A stretch of DNA of 64,000 nt, taken from assembly GCA_016234485.1 (NCBI GenBank), contig JACRBL010000036.1, positions 1 to 64,000 on the forward strand, written 5' to 3'. The notes beneath the pieces are model-generated. The model saw nothing but the letters and a program-made list of their open reading frames with translations. It had not been told where the DNA came from and made no database searches. A program made the position numbers and the translations under genes. Every line of letters starts with the position of its first letter. The stretch's first letter is position 1. This stretch comes from Chloroflexota bacterium. Its GTDB lineage: Bacteria > Chloroflexota > Anaerolineae > Anaerolineales > Villigracilaceae. Below, piece after piece: positions 17,079 to 26,824 of this stretch.

Positions 17079-17750
17079 CTACCCCAAACTCAACAAATGC
17101 CCATTCTGCTCTAGCCACTCGATTCGTTGCTTGTAATCGGGCATGATGAGTTGTAACTTTGTCCAGAATTTCTTCGAGTGGTTATTTTCTTGACCATGCA
17201 CTAATTCATGCGCTACAACGTAGTCAATCACTGGGACGGGCGCCATGACCAGCCGCCAGGAGAAACTGAGGGTGCCGCGGGAGTTATACGAGCCCCAGCG
17301 GGTTTGCGCCGATGTGATTTTGATCTGTTTGTATTGAAGCCCATGTTTTGCCGCGTACCACTGGACGCGCTCGGTAATGACCTGCAACGCTTGTGACTTG
17401 TACCATTTGATAAATGCGCCCTCGGCTCGGCTTAATGCTTTTTGGGCAAGGCGAAAGTTTCCATTCAGGTATACGGCGGGTCTTTGGGTTTCGACAATCT
17501 CCAGTTTATGGATTTTTCCCAGATACCAGAATCCCTCTCCGTTCACGTACTCCCTGGGCACAAACGGGGGATAAACAGCCTTGACCAGTTTTTGCTTGGA
17601 CAGGATCCAGCTCGCTTTTTTTGTAACAAACGCCTGAATTTGTTTTTCACTTGCCCGCAGGGGCGCGCGCACGATGAGACTGCCATCCCTCTGAACGATA
17701 AGGGCGATGGATTTGCGTTTCGTGCGGATAAGTTGGTCAATCGGAATCAT
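17079..17750 (-). CDS. YgjP-like (DUF45) M48-type zinc metallopeptidase
   Basis: A 223-aa protein with the motif HELVH at 181-185 and a nearby third His in ENNHSKKFW (191), the SprT/YgjP-type zinc site. Its ATG lies one base after the hsdR stop codon, so it is the last gene of the type I restriction operon. YgjP-like peptidases are often found attached to type I restriction loci; a role in controlling the restriction enzyme is plausible but unproven. Confidence 0.85.
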   Translation of the reverse strand: MIPIDQLIRTKRKSIALIVQRDGSLIVRAPLRASEKQIQAFVTKKASWILSKQKLVKAVYPPFVPREYVNGEGFWYLGKIHKLEIVETQRPAVYLNGNFRLAQKALSRAEGAFIKWYKSQALQVITERVQWYAAKHGLQYKQIKITSAQTRWGSYNSRGTLSFSWRLVMAPVPVIDYVVAHELVHGQENNHSKKFWTKLQLIMPDYKQRIEWLEQNGHLLSLG

Positions 17751-17751
17751 G

Positions 17752-20700
17752 TCAGGCGAGGCGGTTGTAGTTGGCGAGTTCCAGAATCTTCTCGGCGACC
17801 TGGTTGCGGTTGCGGATGAAGTCGCGGTTGTTGCGATAGGTGGTGAGCAGATGGTTGAGGATGTAGGCCTTCAAGCGTTTCTGGGCGGTATAGTTATTCC
17901 AGAAATCGGGCTGGTTGGTCTCGCGGCGGATGATCTCCAGAATATCGCCCGTGCAGGAGATCAACTGCTCGCGTTGCTCCTCGGATAGGCCAGCAATGTC
18001 TGCATTGCCATACAACTCCCGTTTCAGGAGGGCTAAAAATGGAAGTTCCTTGCGATGGTTGAAGCCGTAATTGTTTTCGCTTTGGCGGCCTTTCTTGAGC
18101 GCGTCCAGCACCTCTTCCAATTCCTTCGCCAACCGATCCCAGTTATCGCGATATTCGGCTAGCACACGTTCCAGTTTTTCACCGAGGCGGTCATAGAGTT
18201 CGGGGTCGGTCTCGTAGTTTTCGTTGATATGCTGACGGATGGCGTGGGTGATTTCCTCGGCTTTCGCCTTGGGACTCTTGTTGGCGCTGACCCTGGCTTT
18301 GAATTCATCCGAGAAAATTTCAAGCGGAGGAATTTTCGGGTCAACGCCTTTGGAAACCAGGAACTCATCCACGATTTCGCGGATTTTTCGGCTGGCGTCA
18401 CGAATGCTCAGTTTGTCGTCGCGGTAACGGTTGCGGGCGGATTCGCTGATCCAGGCCATCCGTTTGAGGTCGAGGGCGAAGCGCAGGGCTTCGGGGTCAG
18501 GCAGGACGCGGTCAATGGCTTTGTTGAAGGATCGGCGCAGGGCGAGAAAGTCGTCGCGGACTTCCTGGTCGGCGAGGACATCCACGCAGGCGTCGGTGTC
18601 GGCCATGCCCGCGAGACCGTATCGCTGGAAGAAGTTCTTGACCTGACCATGCAGGTATTTCAACGTGTCAATATCTGCCGCATTCGGTTGAACGACCGCG
18701 AGAATTTCATCAATGTCTTTTTCGTCGTAGACGGCCAACGCCTGGCGCAGATGACGAGCGACGCCGACGTAGTCCACAACGTAGCCGCAGGATTTGTTGT
18801 GCGCCACGCGATTGACGCGGGCAATGGCTTGCAGAAGATTATGTTCTTTGATGACGTTATCCAGATACATCACCTGCTCGACAGGCGCGTCGAAGCCAGT
18901 GATCAACATATTCTGGACAACGATGATCCCAACATCGCCACGCGTACCATCGTCGCTGACTTTATCGAACGGCAGTTTGAAACTCTTGATAGCCTTTTCG
19001 TGAACGTCATCATCGGTGAAGGGTTTGAAGATGGCTTCATCGTTGCCTGTGCCAGAGATGATGACTTCGACTTTCAGCCTGCGGAGCAGTTCGATATCTT
19101 CGGGATTGGTATTTGCGTTGACCAAGGATTCGATTCGCTGAAGGCGCGCCGCTTCGAGCGCGGACTTGTAGCGGACAGCCGCCAAACGCGTGGCCGCCAC
19201 CACCTGCGCTTTGAATCGGTTGGGGAAGACGTAAGCGATGTAATGATCCAGCATGTCGGCGGCTTTGTCGCGAATGACCTCATCCGCCTCGAGGTAGGCG
19301 CGCCAGGTATATCGGTCAAGAATGAGGCGGCGTTCATCCTTCCCGACCTGGTCAAAGACATCCTCGAAACGTTGATTCATCGCCGCCTTGTCGCGGACCT
19401 CGCCCTTGTGCGTGCGGCCTTCATAGACGATCTGCACCGTGACGCCGTCCTCCAGTGACTCCCGCATGGAATACTTGTCAATGTATTCGCCGAAGGTGGT
19501 CTCGGTGCGCTCGACGGGTGTGCCAGTGAAGGCAATACGCGTGGCATTGGGCAAAGCGACCTGCAAGTTCGCGCCCAGCAATTTGTACTGGGAGCGGTGC
19601 GCCTCGTCAATCATTACAAGGATGTCAGGAGAGTCGTTCAATTGCGGGAAGGACTGCGTCCACTGATCGTCCTGGAATTTGTGGATCATGCCCATCACAA
19701 TGTCGGGCGTCTTCGTTTGCAAGTGTCCCTTCAATTTGGCGATGGAGGTCGCCCTCTTGATTTCGTAGCCGACCGCTTTGGAGGTGTCGCCCAGTTGTTT
19801 TTCGAGATCGGTGCGGTCGGTGATGAGGACGACTTTGTAGTGGTTCAGGCGGGAGTCGTGATACATCGCCCTGACCGTGAACATCATCGTCAGGGACTTG
19901 CCCGAACCCTGCGTGTGCCAGACGATCCCGCCGCGTTCTGCATTGGTTTGTTTGCTCTTGAGCCGTTCCACGATCTTGCGCGCCGTGCGATATTGCTGGT
20001 AGCGCGGCACGAGTTTGATGGGATTCCCCTTGCTGTCCTCGGCAAAGACGATGTAACTGTGAAGGATGTCCAGCAGGTTCTCGCGGGACAACATGCCCTG
20101 CACCAGCAATTGCTGGCTGTTGACCACCTCGCCGCCCTCGGTTTCGATGTCGGTCAGGGCGAATGGATAGGGGTCTTTCCATTCAACGAAATCATCGTAC
20201 ACGCCTGTTATGGAAGCGTAGCAACATTTCTGGCGGAAGGTGGCGACACGGAACTGGTTGTACCAGAATAATTTTTCATTCCCCTCGATCATGCCGCGTT
20301 GATTGGCGTAACGCTGGAGTTGCGTGATGGCCTCGCCGAGCGGATCAGCGACGGCGGGCGACTTGCACTCGACCACCACCAGCGGCAACCCGTTGACGAA
20401 CAGGACGACATCGGGGATGATATGCTTTTGCGTCCCAGGCACATTGACCTTGAACTGGGAGACAGCCAACAGGCGGTTGTTGGCAAGGTAATTGAAATCA
20501 ACGTAGCGGATGGTCGGGCTGACTTCACGCGTCTGCCGATTTTCAGTGACCGCGACGCCTTCGAGTAGAAGGTCGAGAATCTCCTGGTTGGCTTTGAGCA
20601 GGTGATTGCTTTGGGGCGATTGAATTCGGTGAACCAACTCGCTGATTTGGTCATCTTCGAGAAACGGATTGATCTGTTTCAGCCCTGCCCGCAATTCGCT

Positions 20701-20847
20701 TTCGATGATCACTTCGCTGAACAACTCGCGCTCCGTGGAGGCGGGATCATATTTATCCCCGCGCAGAATGCGCCAGCCCAACCCTTCCAACTGACGCAGG
20801 AAAGGCTCTTCCACTTGTTCGAGTTCGTTGAGACGCGGGTCGGACAT
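17752..20847 (-). CDS. hsdR: Type I restriction enzyme R subunit (HsdR)
   Basis: A 1031-aa protein. The N-terminal PD-(D/E)xK nuclease has IPDVVLF (D146) and VVVECKSP (E160, K162). The helicase motor follows with Walker A TQGSGKSLTM (about 312-321), DEAHRSQ, and TGTPVERTE. It translocates DNA and cleaves unmodified DNA in complex with HsdM and HsdS. It is intact and in the usual length range. Downstream of hsdM and hsdS in one operon, with a membrane-protein gene between hsdS and hsdR. Confidence 0.96.
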   Translation of the reverse strand: MSDPRLNELEQVEEPFLRQLEGLGWRILRGDKYDPASTERELFSEVIIESELRAGLKQINPFLEDDQISELVHRIQSPQSNHLLKANQEILDLLLEGVAVTENRQTREVSPTIRYVDFNYLANNRLLAVSQFKVNVPGTQKHIIPDVVLFVNGLPLVVVECKSPAVADPLGEAITQLQRYANQRGMIEGNEKLFWYNQFRVATFRQKCCYASITGVYDDFVEWKDPYPFALTDIETEGGEVVNSQQLLVQGMLSRENLLDILHSYIVFAEDSKGNPIKLVPRYQQYRTARKIVERLKSKQTNAERGGIVWHTQGSGKSLTMMFTVRAMYHDSRLNHYKVVLITDRTDLEKQLGDTSKAVGYEIKRATSIAKLKGHLQTKTPDIVMGMIHKFQDDQWTQSFPQLNDSPDILVMIDEAHRSQYKLLGANLQVALPNATRIAFTGTPVERTETTFGEYIDKYSMRESLEDGVTVQIVYEGRTHKGEVRDKAAMNQRFEDVFDQVGKDERRLILDRYTWRAYLEADEVIRDKAADMLDHYIAYVFPNRFKAQVVAATRLAAVRYKSALEAARLQRIESLVNANTNPEDIELLRRLKVEVIISGTGNDEAIFKPFTDDDVHEKAIKSFKLPFDKVSDDGTRGDVGIIVVQNMLITGFDAPVEQVMYLDNVIKEHNLLQAIARVNRVAHNKSCGYVVDYVGVARHLRQALAVYDEKDIDEILAVVQPNAADIDTLKYLHGQVKNFFQRYGLAGMADTDACVDVLADQEVRDDFLALRRSFNKAIDRVLPDPEALRFALDLKRMAWISESARNRYRDDKLSIRDASRKIREIVDEFLVSKGVDPKIPPLEIFSDEFKARVSANKSPKAKAEEITHAIRQHINENYETDPELYDRLGEKLERVLAEYRDNWDRLAKELEEVLDALKKGRQSENNYGFNHRKELPFLALLKRELYGNADIAGLSEEQREQLISCTGDILEIIRRETNQPDFWNNYTAQKRLKAYILNHLLTTYRNNRDFIRNRNQVAEKILELANYNRLA

Positions 20848-20850
20848 GAA

Positions 20851-21540
20851 TTACTTTCCCTTCGATCTTTTTTGCGATCCACTTAAATTCGATGACGGCT
20901 CTTTTTCTTTACTGTTATTTTCCATTACTTTTTTCAGTGTGCTTCCGTACTCAAGCGAAGCCTGAAAAATATCGGTATAAAACCACAACCGAAACTGCTT
21001 GCTCCTGTAGGAGGCAAAACCCCATGCGATAAGCATGGCAAGAGCAAGAAGAATTTCTTGGGTGTTTAGAGTTTGAAAAAACATGGTGAAACTTAATATC
21101 ATCGCGAGGAAGAAACCAAAAGCAAGGTTTCGGAGCATAATGCTATCTGCCTGAAATTTATCCAAAATCTTTGTCAATTCAATATTTCTTGATCGCAAGA
21201 TGATCATAAGGATGTCCCAATCATCGGGTTTAAAGGCGATATCGATAGTATCGTATTTTCTTTTCAGTTCACCAAGCGCAACTTCTGGGATACTACGTCT
21301 ATAAATTAGTTTGTATAAAAGTGTGGAAGCCAAATAATCAAATATATGACCAATGACGAAAGCGGCAAAAAGAATCGCCACTACAACCAGGGCGCTTGTT
21401 GATTGGTCAACTTTGCTGAGTTGACTCGGATCTAAGTGGCTAAAACCAAACAGTTTAATATACTCATTAACCACATAGATGTACAACATTCCTGGAATAA
21501 GATAAGAAAACAGATCGTAAAGCCCAAGAGAAAACGACAT
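20851..21540 (-). CDS. Membrane protein inserted in the type I restriction operon (229 aa)
   Basis: About four hydrophobic segments: near residues 10-26, 48-70, 138-156 and 160-178. A charged, Lys/Ser-rich C-terminus ends SKGK. I do not recognise the family. It lies 3 bases before hsdR and 15 bases after hsdS, so it is co-transcribed with them. A membrane component is not part of classical type I systems; an accessory defence role is possible. Confidence 0.75.
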   Translation of the reverse strand: MSFSLGLYDLFSYLIPGMLYIYVVNEYIKLFGFSHLDPSQLSKVDQSTSALVVVAILFAAFVIGHIFDYLASTLLYKLIYRRSIPEVALGELKRKYDTIDIAFKPDDWDILMIILRSRNIELTKILDKFQADSIMLRNLAFGFFLAMILSFTMFFQTLNTQEILLALAMLIAWGFASYRSKQFRLWFYTDIFQASLEYGSTLKKVMENNSKEKEPSSNLSGSQKRSKGK

Positions 21541-21555
21541 GGTGATCTTCCTTTT

Positions 21556-22809
21556 CTATGCCTTCACCCGTACTTGACCGCTCAACAGGTCTTGCATGAG
21601 TCCTTGTTTCAGCAGTTGATATTTTCTCACTTGTTCTTGCTCCACCGTGATCATATCATCTTGTTTATCCAGGATTTTGACAATCAAGTCTCTTTCATTT
21701 CTCGGGGGATTGGCAAATGACAACGAGTCGACAGTCGGCAAATTCAAACCAGCCTTTGCGCCACTATCATTCATTCGTTGAAATTGATACTTTCCAATCT
21801 CGCCTGCCAAGAAATGCCCCAGCCATCTTGGATTTGTAATTTCATCGTTAACTTTTACCAAAGCAATGTGTTGATTTACATACGCTTCTTCAAAATTTTC
21901 GGGAATAACGCCAATAATTCCCAAATCGGCAGTAACTGAAATTAGAACATCCCCTGCCGAGACCGCAGTTCGTTTGCTTTCTGCGTCGTTTGGGACGCGA
22001 ACTCTTTGAATGGAGTCAAATCGCAAATTGATGTGTTCTCTGGTCAGATTCCCAATTCGCAGGAACAGCGCACCTTCGTCCGAATAGTATCTAGCCCACC
22101 AGCGTGAGCCACTGGTGATGGATTTTCTTGTGTCGCGAAGTTTTAGAATTTCCCACTCCTTCGGCAACCATCCCAAAGGAGTCGCTCGATACAGTCTGGG
22201 CGCTTCTTCACGAGTTGGTCTCAACTCCCCATTCTCATCCACCCCGCGCGTCAACAAATCGGACATCAAGCCCTGCTTGATGGACTGATACTTCCGCACC
22301 AGCGACTCGCTCTGCGTGATGGCTTCATCCACCGTGGACAGGATGTCCGCGATGGCGCGTTGTTCGTCAGGGTCGTTGGGATGGATTATCTCAAAATTCA
22401 AAAAATCTTTTGAACTAACCGCCGTAAAAGTCGAGCCTTGTGCCAGTTTGATAAGTTGGTTTTTGTGATAGGCAATTGCATACCACCCGAATTGATTGTC
22501 TATTTTTCTAAATCGGATTGCCGCAAGTCCGCGGCCTATGCAATATTCTTTGTCCGCAATATTGATTTCCCCTACAGGTGCGCGAACGCTAATCAGGATG
22601 TCGCCTTTTTCCGATAGTTTTGTGGGCTTTGTGACCCAGTGAATCGGAACAGGGTGTTTCTCGGTAAACTCCGCATTGCCTTGCAAGAAAGGAATCCCTG
22701 CTTGCTCCTCATTTACCGATCGAGAATCAGGAGATTGCCCCATAACAACAGTTGCGGCTTTAGAAACTTTCGAGCGTACCCAATTCTTTGGCAGGGCTTG
22801 TGTCGTCAT
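21556..22809 (-). CDS. hsdS: Type I restriction enzyme specificity subunit (HsdS)
   Basis: A 417-aa protein with two target-recognition domains (about 10-150 and 215-370) separated by conserved helical spacers. The repeated sequences DEAITQSESLVRKYQSIKQG and MITVEQEQVRKYQLLKQGLM mark the two central repeats. It sets the bipartite DNA sequence recognised. I start it at 22809, two bases after the hsdM stop; the longer frame overlaps hsdM without a ribosome site. Confidence 0.93.
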   Translation of the reverse strand: MTTQALPKNWVRSKVSKAATVVMGQSPDSRSVNEEQAGIPFLQGNAEFTEKHPVPIHWVTKPTKLSEKGDILISVRAPVGEINIADKEYCIGRGLAAIRFRKIDNQFGWYAIAYHKNQLIKLAQGSTFTAVSSKDFLNFEIIHPNDPDEQRAIADILSTVDEAITQSESLVRKYQSIKQGLMSDLLTRGVDENGELRPTREEAPRLYRATPLGWLPKEWEILKLRDTRKSITSGSRWWARYYSDEGALFLRIGNLTREHINLRFDSIQRVRVPNDAESKRTAVSAGDVLISVTADLGIIGVIPENFEEAYVNQHIALVKVNDEITNPRWLGHFLAGEIGKYQFQRMNDSGAKAGLNLPTVDSLSFANPPRNERDLIVKILDKQDDMITVEQEQVRKYQLLKQGLMQDLLSGQVRVKA

Positions 22810-22811
22810 TG

Positions 22812-25313
22812 CTATTTGTAGTTGAGTTCTTTTAGGAATCCATCCAGAGTTGAGGTCGCACGGTCGCACTGGGACTTTATCTCATTCAATGGCACAAAGT
22901 ATTTCTCAAACAAATTCTCAAAGATATTCACAACCACTCTGAGTTCCAATTTCAAATAGCGCACGAGTTCATTTCCAACAACATCAAACAATTTCTTCAA
23001 AATTAGCAACTTGGCTTCTTCCTCGTCCAAAGTCTCCCGCTTCTCATGGATCAATCCGCGCGTTTTGAGATTGCCATCCTTATCCAACTTGCCGAAGAGT
23101 CGTACGGTCTCTTTGTTCAATTCTGACTTTGCCGCGCGCAGTTCTTTGTCCTTTTGTGCGATGGAGTCAGCCAGGGCGCGCAAACGAGCCGCCTCCGCGT
23201 TCGCGGCATAAGCAATCGCTGCGCTTTCCTCTTTCACCACCCGAATCGCCTGCGCGGCAGTCAGGGCTTTTTCCTTGCCTTCTTCGTCCACATCTGGCTG
23301 CACCTCGGTCTCTTCCAGAAGTTCGGTCAACTCGGCGTCTAATTCACCCACGCGGCTTTCCAGTTCGTCAATGTGCGCCATCTCCTTTTGGAAGAATGCC
23401 TCCAGCAAATAGTCGTCGGGGATGATGTTCGCGCTCCAGCCCGTGGCGACGATGGTCTTCAGATCGTAGCGCACCGTCTCCCACCAGTTCACGAAAATGC
23501 CCGCGATCTGGAATTCGTCCAGCACGCCCGCGGACAGTAACGCCTCCAGCAATTGTCCCTGGAACGACTTGCGGAACTGCGGCAATTGATTCCTGCCAGG
23601 GAATTTGACGACTCCACCCTCGGCAGATTTCCACACCGCTTCAAGCCTCGACTTCATGTCGGCCTGCACCGCCCTGACATTTTTCTGTCCCTCGATGATC
23701 GGGCGGATGTGCGACTTCGACTCCACCTCGGGCTTGAACTGGAGATAGTCTTTATCCATCTCGACGAAGGCCACCACCTCTTTCAATCCGAATTTTGCCA
23801 ACTGCGCCGAATGGAGTTTCACTTCCCGTTTCGGGATTCCGCCAACCAAATGCGCCCGCACATCCTGGATTTCTGGCGGGGGAGCGTTGTCCACATAGCG
23901 GCGGATGTTCAGGTTGTATTGATTCGCTTCGATTTCCTTCAACGGAACCAAGCGCGAATAACGCGGGATCTCGCGTCGGTCGCGATAGACCTGCGTGATC
24001 TTCTCCAGGTCTTCGGGGCGCAGGAAATTCTGCGCGCGTCCTTCACCGAACTCGGCGTCCGCGTTGATGAACAGAATGCTGTCACGCTGATCGCGCGGTC
24101 GCTTTTTGTTGATGACCAGCACACAGGCATGGATTCCCGTCCCGTAAAACAGATTCGGCGGCAAGCCGATGATGGCCTCAACGATTCCTTCCTTGACGAT
24201 TCCCTCGCGGATTATTTTCTCCGTCCCGCCACGAAACAGGACGCCGTGCGGCATGATCGTCGCCATTTTTCCGTCTGCTTTCAGGCTGGCGATCATGTGC
24301 TGGACAAACATCAGGTCAGCTTTCTTGCCCGTCTCAGGCGTGAACCCAAAATGGAATCTCTGCTCGAACTTCATATTCGCCCGCGTGTAGTTTTGCGAGA
24401 ACGGCGGATTGGCGATCACGCGGTCGAATTGCTTGATGTAATTCCCGTCCACGAACATTGGATTGTCGAGCGTATCCTCATTCTCTATTTGCGCGTCGGG
24501 GATGTTGTGCAGGATCATGTTCATCTTGCAGATTGACCAGGTCGTGCCAGCGCTGTCCTGCCCGTAGAGCGCCAGTTTGCGCGGATTCTGTCCCTGCTCA
24601 TCCACGTATTGCCGCGACTGAATCAACATGCCGCCCGATCCACAAGTCGGATCATATACAGTTATTCCCTCGCGCGGTTCAATGACGTTGACCAGCAAGC
24701 GCGCCACTCGCGCGGGCGTATAGAACTCACCGCCTTTCTTCCCTGCACTGTCAGCGAAGTCCTTAATCAGGTATTCGTATGCCGCTCCGAGAAGATCGGG
24801 GAACTCGAAGTCATCATTGGTCAGTCGGTATCTGTCAAAGTGGTGAATCACCTTGACCAATTCAGAGTCTTTTAGTTTCGACTTTCCCTTCTCGGCATTG
24901 AAATTGATGTGCTTGAGCACGCCAATCAATTCTGGGTTTGCGTCTTCCAGTTGTGCCAACGCCTTGTTTAACTGATTCCCCACATCCTCTTTGAGATTGA
25001 CAACGTAGGTCACTTTCGAGGCAGGGACTTCATACCGACCAGGCCGCCATCGGGCGCGCTTCGGGACGAAAAACGTATCGCCGTAAAGATTGGGATCTTC
25101 TATCAGTTCGACGGCTTCTTCGTGGCTATAATCCTGCGCGATCCACTTCCGATACTCCTCCTCCTGCTGAACCTGAAACTGGTCAGATAAACGCTTAAGA
25201 AAGAGCATTCCAAAGATAAACTCCTTGTATTCCGAAGCGTCCATCTTGCCGCGCAAATGGTCCGCGGCTTTGAAGAGGTGGGATTCGAGTTGCGAGAGGG
25301 TGAGTTTGGGCAT
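22812..25313 (-). CDS. hsdM: Type I restriction enzyme methyltransferase subunit (HsdM), long form
   Basis: The N-terminal helical domain is followed by a SAM-binding site DPTCGSGG (221-228) and the catalytic motif NPPF (302-305) of an N6-adenine methyltransferase. At 833 aa it is much longer than typical 500-aa HsdM. The extra C-terminal part (about 500-833) is charged and largely coiled-coil, a known variant of the family. It modifies host sites and is required for restriction. Confidence 0.95.
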   Translation of the reverse strand: MPKLTLSQLESHLFKAADHLRGKMDASEYKEFIFGMLFLKRLSDQFQVQQEEEYRKWIAQDYSHEEAVELIEDPNLYGDTFFVPKRARWRPGRYEVPASKVTYVVNLKEDVGNQLNKALAQLEDANPELIGVLKHINFNAEKGKSKLKDSELVKVIHHFDRYRLTNDDFEFPDLLGAAYEYLIKDFADSAGKKGGEFYTPARVARLLVNVIEPREGITVYDPTCGSGGMLIQSRQYVDEQGQNPRKLALYGQDSAGTTWSICKMNMILHNIPDAQIENEDTLDNPMFVDGNYIKQFDRVIANPPFSQNYTRANMKFEQRFHFGFTPETGKKADLMFVQHMIASLKADGKMATIMPHGVLFRGGTEKIIREGIVKEGIVEAIIGLPPNLFYGTGIHACVLVINKKRPRDQRDSILFINADAEFGEGRAQNFLRPEDLEKITQVYRDRREIPRYSRLVPLKEIEANQYNLNIRRYVDNAPPPEIQDVRAHLVGGIPKREVKLHSAQLAKFGLKEVVAFVEMDKDYLQFKPEVESKSHIRPIIEGQKNVRAVQADMKSRLEAVWKSAEGGVVKFPGRNQLPQFRKSFQGQLLEALLSAGVLDEFQIAGIFVNWWETVRYDLKTIVATGWSANIIPDDYLLEAFFQKEMAHIDELESRVGELDAELTELLEETEVQPDVDEEGKEKALTAAQAIRVVKEESAAIAYAANAEAARLRALADSIAQKDKELRAAKSELNKETVRLFGKLDKDGNLKTRGLIHEKRETLDEEEAKLLILKKLFDVVGNELVRYLKLELRVVVNIFENLFEKYFVPLNEIKSQCDRATSTLDGFLKELNYK

Positions 25314-25405
25314 AGGGTAATCTGTGATGGGAGTTTTCTATAGTTTAAGGGGAAAGTCGGAGGGAGTCAAAGACCAACCCTGCCCTATCCACAAAGAGAC
25401 AACGG
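25314..25405. other. Gap between hsdM and the CapP-like gene
   Basis: A short AT-rich gap upstream of hsdM that presumably holds its promoter. No further feature is evident. Confidence 0.4.
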
Positions 25406-26293
25406 TCAGGATTTTTTCATCAGGGAGATCACGTGTCGTTCTTCATTGAGAGCGAATGGCATATTCGCGCTTGAATACCAGGCAGAATTGTGGTTATCAA
25501 AGGTCATTCGTTCTCGACCACTCGTAAAGGTGTTCGTCATCCAAGCCTGACTAATCAACGATGTGCTCTCGGTTGATTTATCTTTCGGAATAAAGGGAGA
25601 TTCAAGCCCTCCTAAACACCACTCCACGCGAAGTTTTTTGGCAGGCAAAGTGGCCGCTTCGCCGAACATGGTCATCTGGCTGGCATTCGGTGTGTTTCGT
25701 ATTTCGGTTGGTTTATTCTTCATTCGCCAGAGCACGACAAAATGCCCCTCTCCACTGTTTCGTGCCAACTGAACTAGCGCAGCTGAGAGCGAAACGTTAC
25801 ATGTGGTCGCAATAAGCTTTGCACACTCAAAATTTACGCCATGTTCCTTTATCTGTTCTTGGATGTAACTCGGTGGCATGAGTAAATTCGCAGCAACCCT
25901 GTTACACAAGGATTCTTTGGTCAATCCCTTGAAACCGCCTGGACGATCAATCCTCCAACCGCCTCCTAGTTCCATTCCTTGCGGTAAAGCAATAAATAAC
26001 ATTTCCACCAATTCGTGGGCTTTGGTGAATTTTTGTCGTTTCTCCGAATCGTTTGAATTAATGATGATCAAGCCCACTTCGTGATCCAACAGTAATCCCT
26101 GTTGCTCTGATAAAGGGACAAGCTCTGGACCTGGTATCTCGAAACGATCGAATATCCGATCTAGATCGACGGGCAAGACATCATTAAGTCCCGCTTCTGT
26201 TCGCAGGAACTCTGCATAAGCGAGTACGTCTTCATAACTCGAAACCGTTTTTTGCTTCTGAAGGTATAACCGCCCAGGAGAAATAAAACTCAT
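25406..26293 (-). CDS. ImmA/IrrE-family protein, CapP-like, with degenerate zinc motif
   Basis: A 295-aa protein resembling ImmA/IrrE peptidases. The active-site helix reads KAHELVEML (93-97), so the second His of HExxH is replaced by Glu. The following helix LCNRVAANLLMPP fits the family. It is coupled (TAATG overlap) to an HTH gene and divergent from a CBASS operon, matching the CapH-CapP regulator arrangement, in which CapP cleaves the CapH repressor on DNA damage. With HExxE, metal binding may be altered or lost. Confidence 0.7.
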   Translation of the reverse strand: MSFISPGRLYLQKQKTVSSYEDVLAYAEFLRTEAGLNDVLPVDLDRIFDRFEIPGPELVPLSEQQGLLLDHEVGLIIINSNDSEKRQKFTKAHELVEMLFIALPQGMELGGGWRIDRPGGFKGLTKESLCNRVAANLLMPPSYIQEQIKEHGVNFECAKLIATTCNVSLSAALVQLARNSGEGHFVVLWRMKNKPTEIRNTPNASQMTMFGEAATLPAKKLRVEWCLGGLESPFIPKDKSTESTSLISQAWMTNTFTSGRERMTFDNHNSAWYSSANMPFALNEERHVISLMKKS

Positions 26294-26676
26294 TAGGCTC
26301 CTCCAGAATCCATGAACTTGCTGATCAAGTCATATAGAATCTTCCACTCTTTGGCTGTTTGTGGTTCTTTACCGCGCCTCGGAATTCTTGCAAGTTTATC
26401 AATTACTTCATAGGAAAGATTTTGCTCGAGCGCGAATTCTCGGAGTGACGGTGAGATCATCACTGGTAAAGATTCGCCTGTTAGTTCGGATGGGGATGCG
26501 CCCAATGCCACCGCCAACTGATTCACGATTTTCATTGATATATTTTCTGCTTCCCCTCGTTCAATGAGAGATACGTAATTACGAGATATTCCAACTAGAT
26601 CGCCTAATTCGGCCTGACTAAGATTTTTCTCCCTGCGTTTTATCTGAACCTGGCGTCCAAGTTCCATGGCATTCAT
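26293..26676 (-). CDS. XRE-family HTH regulator, CapH-like (127 aa)
   Basis: A classic XRE helix-turn-helix (LGRQVQIKRREKNLSQAELG, then LVGISRNYVSLIERGEAENI). I start at 26676 because GGAGGAAGGC sits directly upstream; the open frame extends 21 codons further without a ribosome site. Probably represses the divergent CBASS operon and its own operon. Confidence 0.8.
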   Translation of the reverse strand: MNAMELGRQVQIKRREKNLSQAELGDLVGISRNYVSLIERGEAENISMKIVNQLAVALGASPSELTGESLPVMISPSLREFALEQNLSYEVIDKLARIPRRGKEPQTAKEWKILYDLISKFMDSGGA

Positions 26677-26824
26677 GCCTTCCTCCTTGGAGTGTATGAA
26701 ATTCAATGCTATTTTACTTTCAAAGGTAAATTTAGTCAATTCTGATGTTCATTTGCAAACTAGACCTTGCAAGTTTTCGGGATTCGTGCTAGATTCAGTG
26801 TGCATTTGAATAATACAGGAGTAA
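26677..26824. promoter_or_regulatory. Divergent control region of CapH/CapP-like pair and CBASS operon
   Basis: This 148-base AT-rich gap contains an imperfect palindrome TTTACTTTCAAAGGTAAA at about 26714-26731 and repeated CATTTG-like motifs (26750, 26804). It is the expected operator site for the HTH protein. AGGAG precedes the CBASS start. Confidence 0.45.

Noticed and set aside
18229..19458. 409-aa plus-strand open frame
   Set aside because: It is antisense to hsdR, lacks a ribosome site and shows composition typical of an antisense shadow.
23553..24536. 327-aa plus-strand open frame
   Set aside because: It lies antisense to hsdM.
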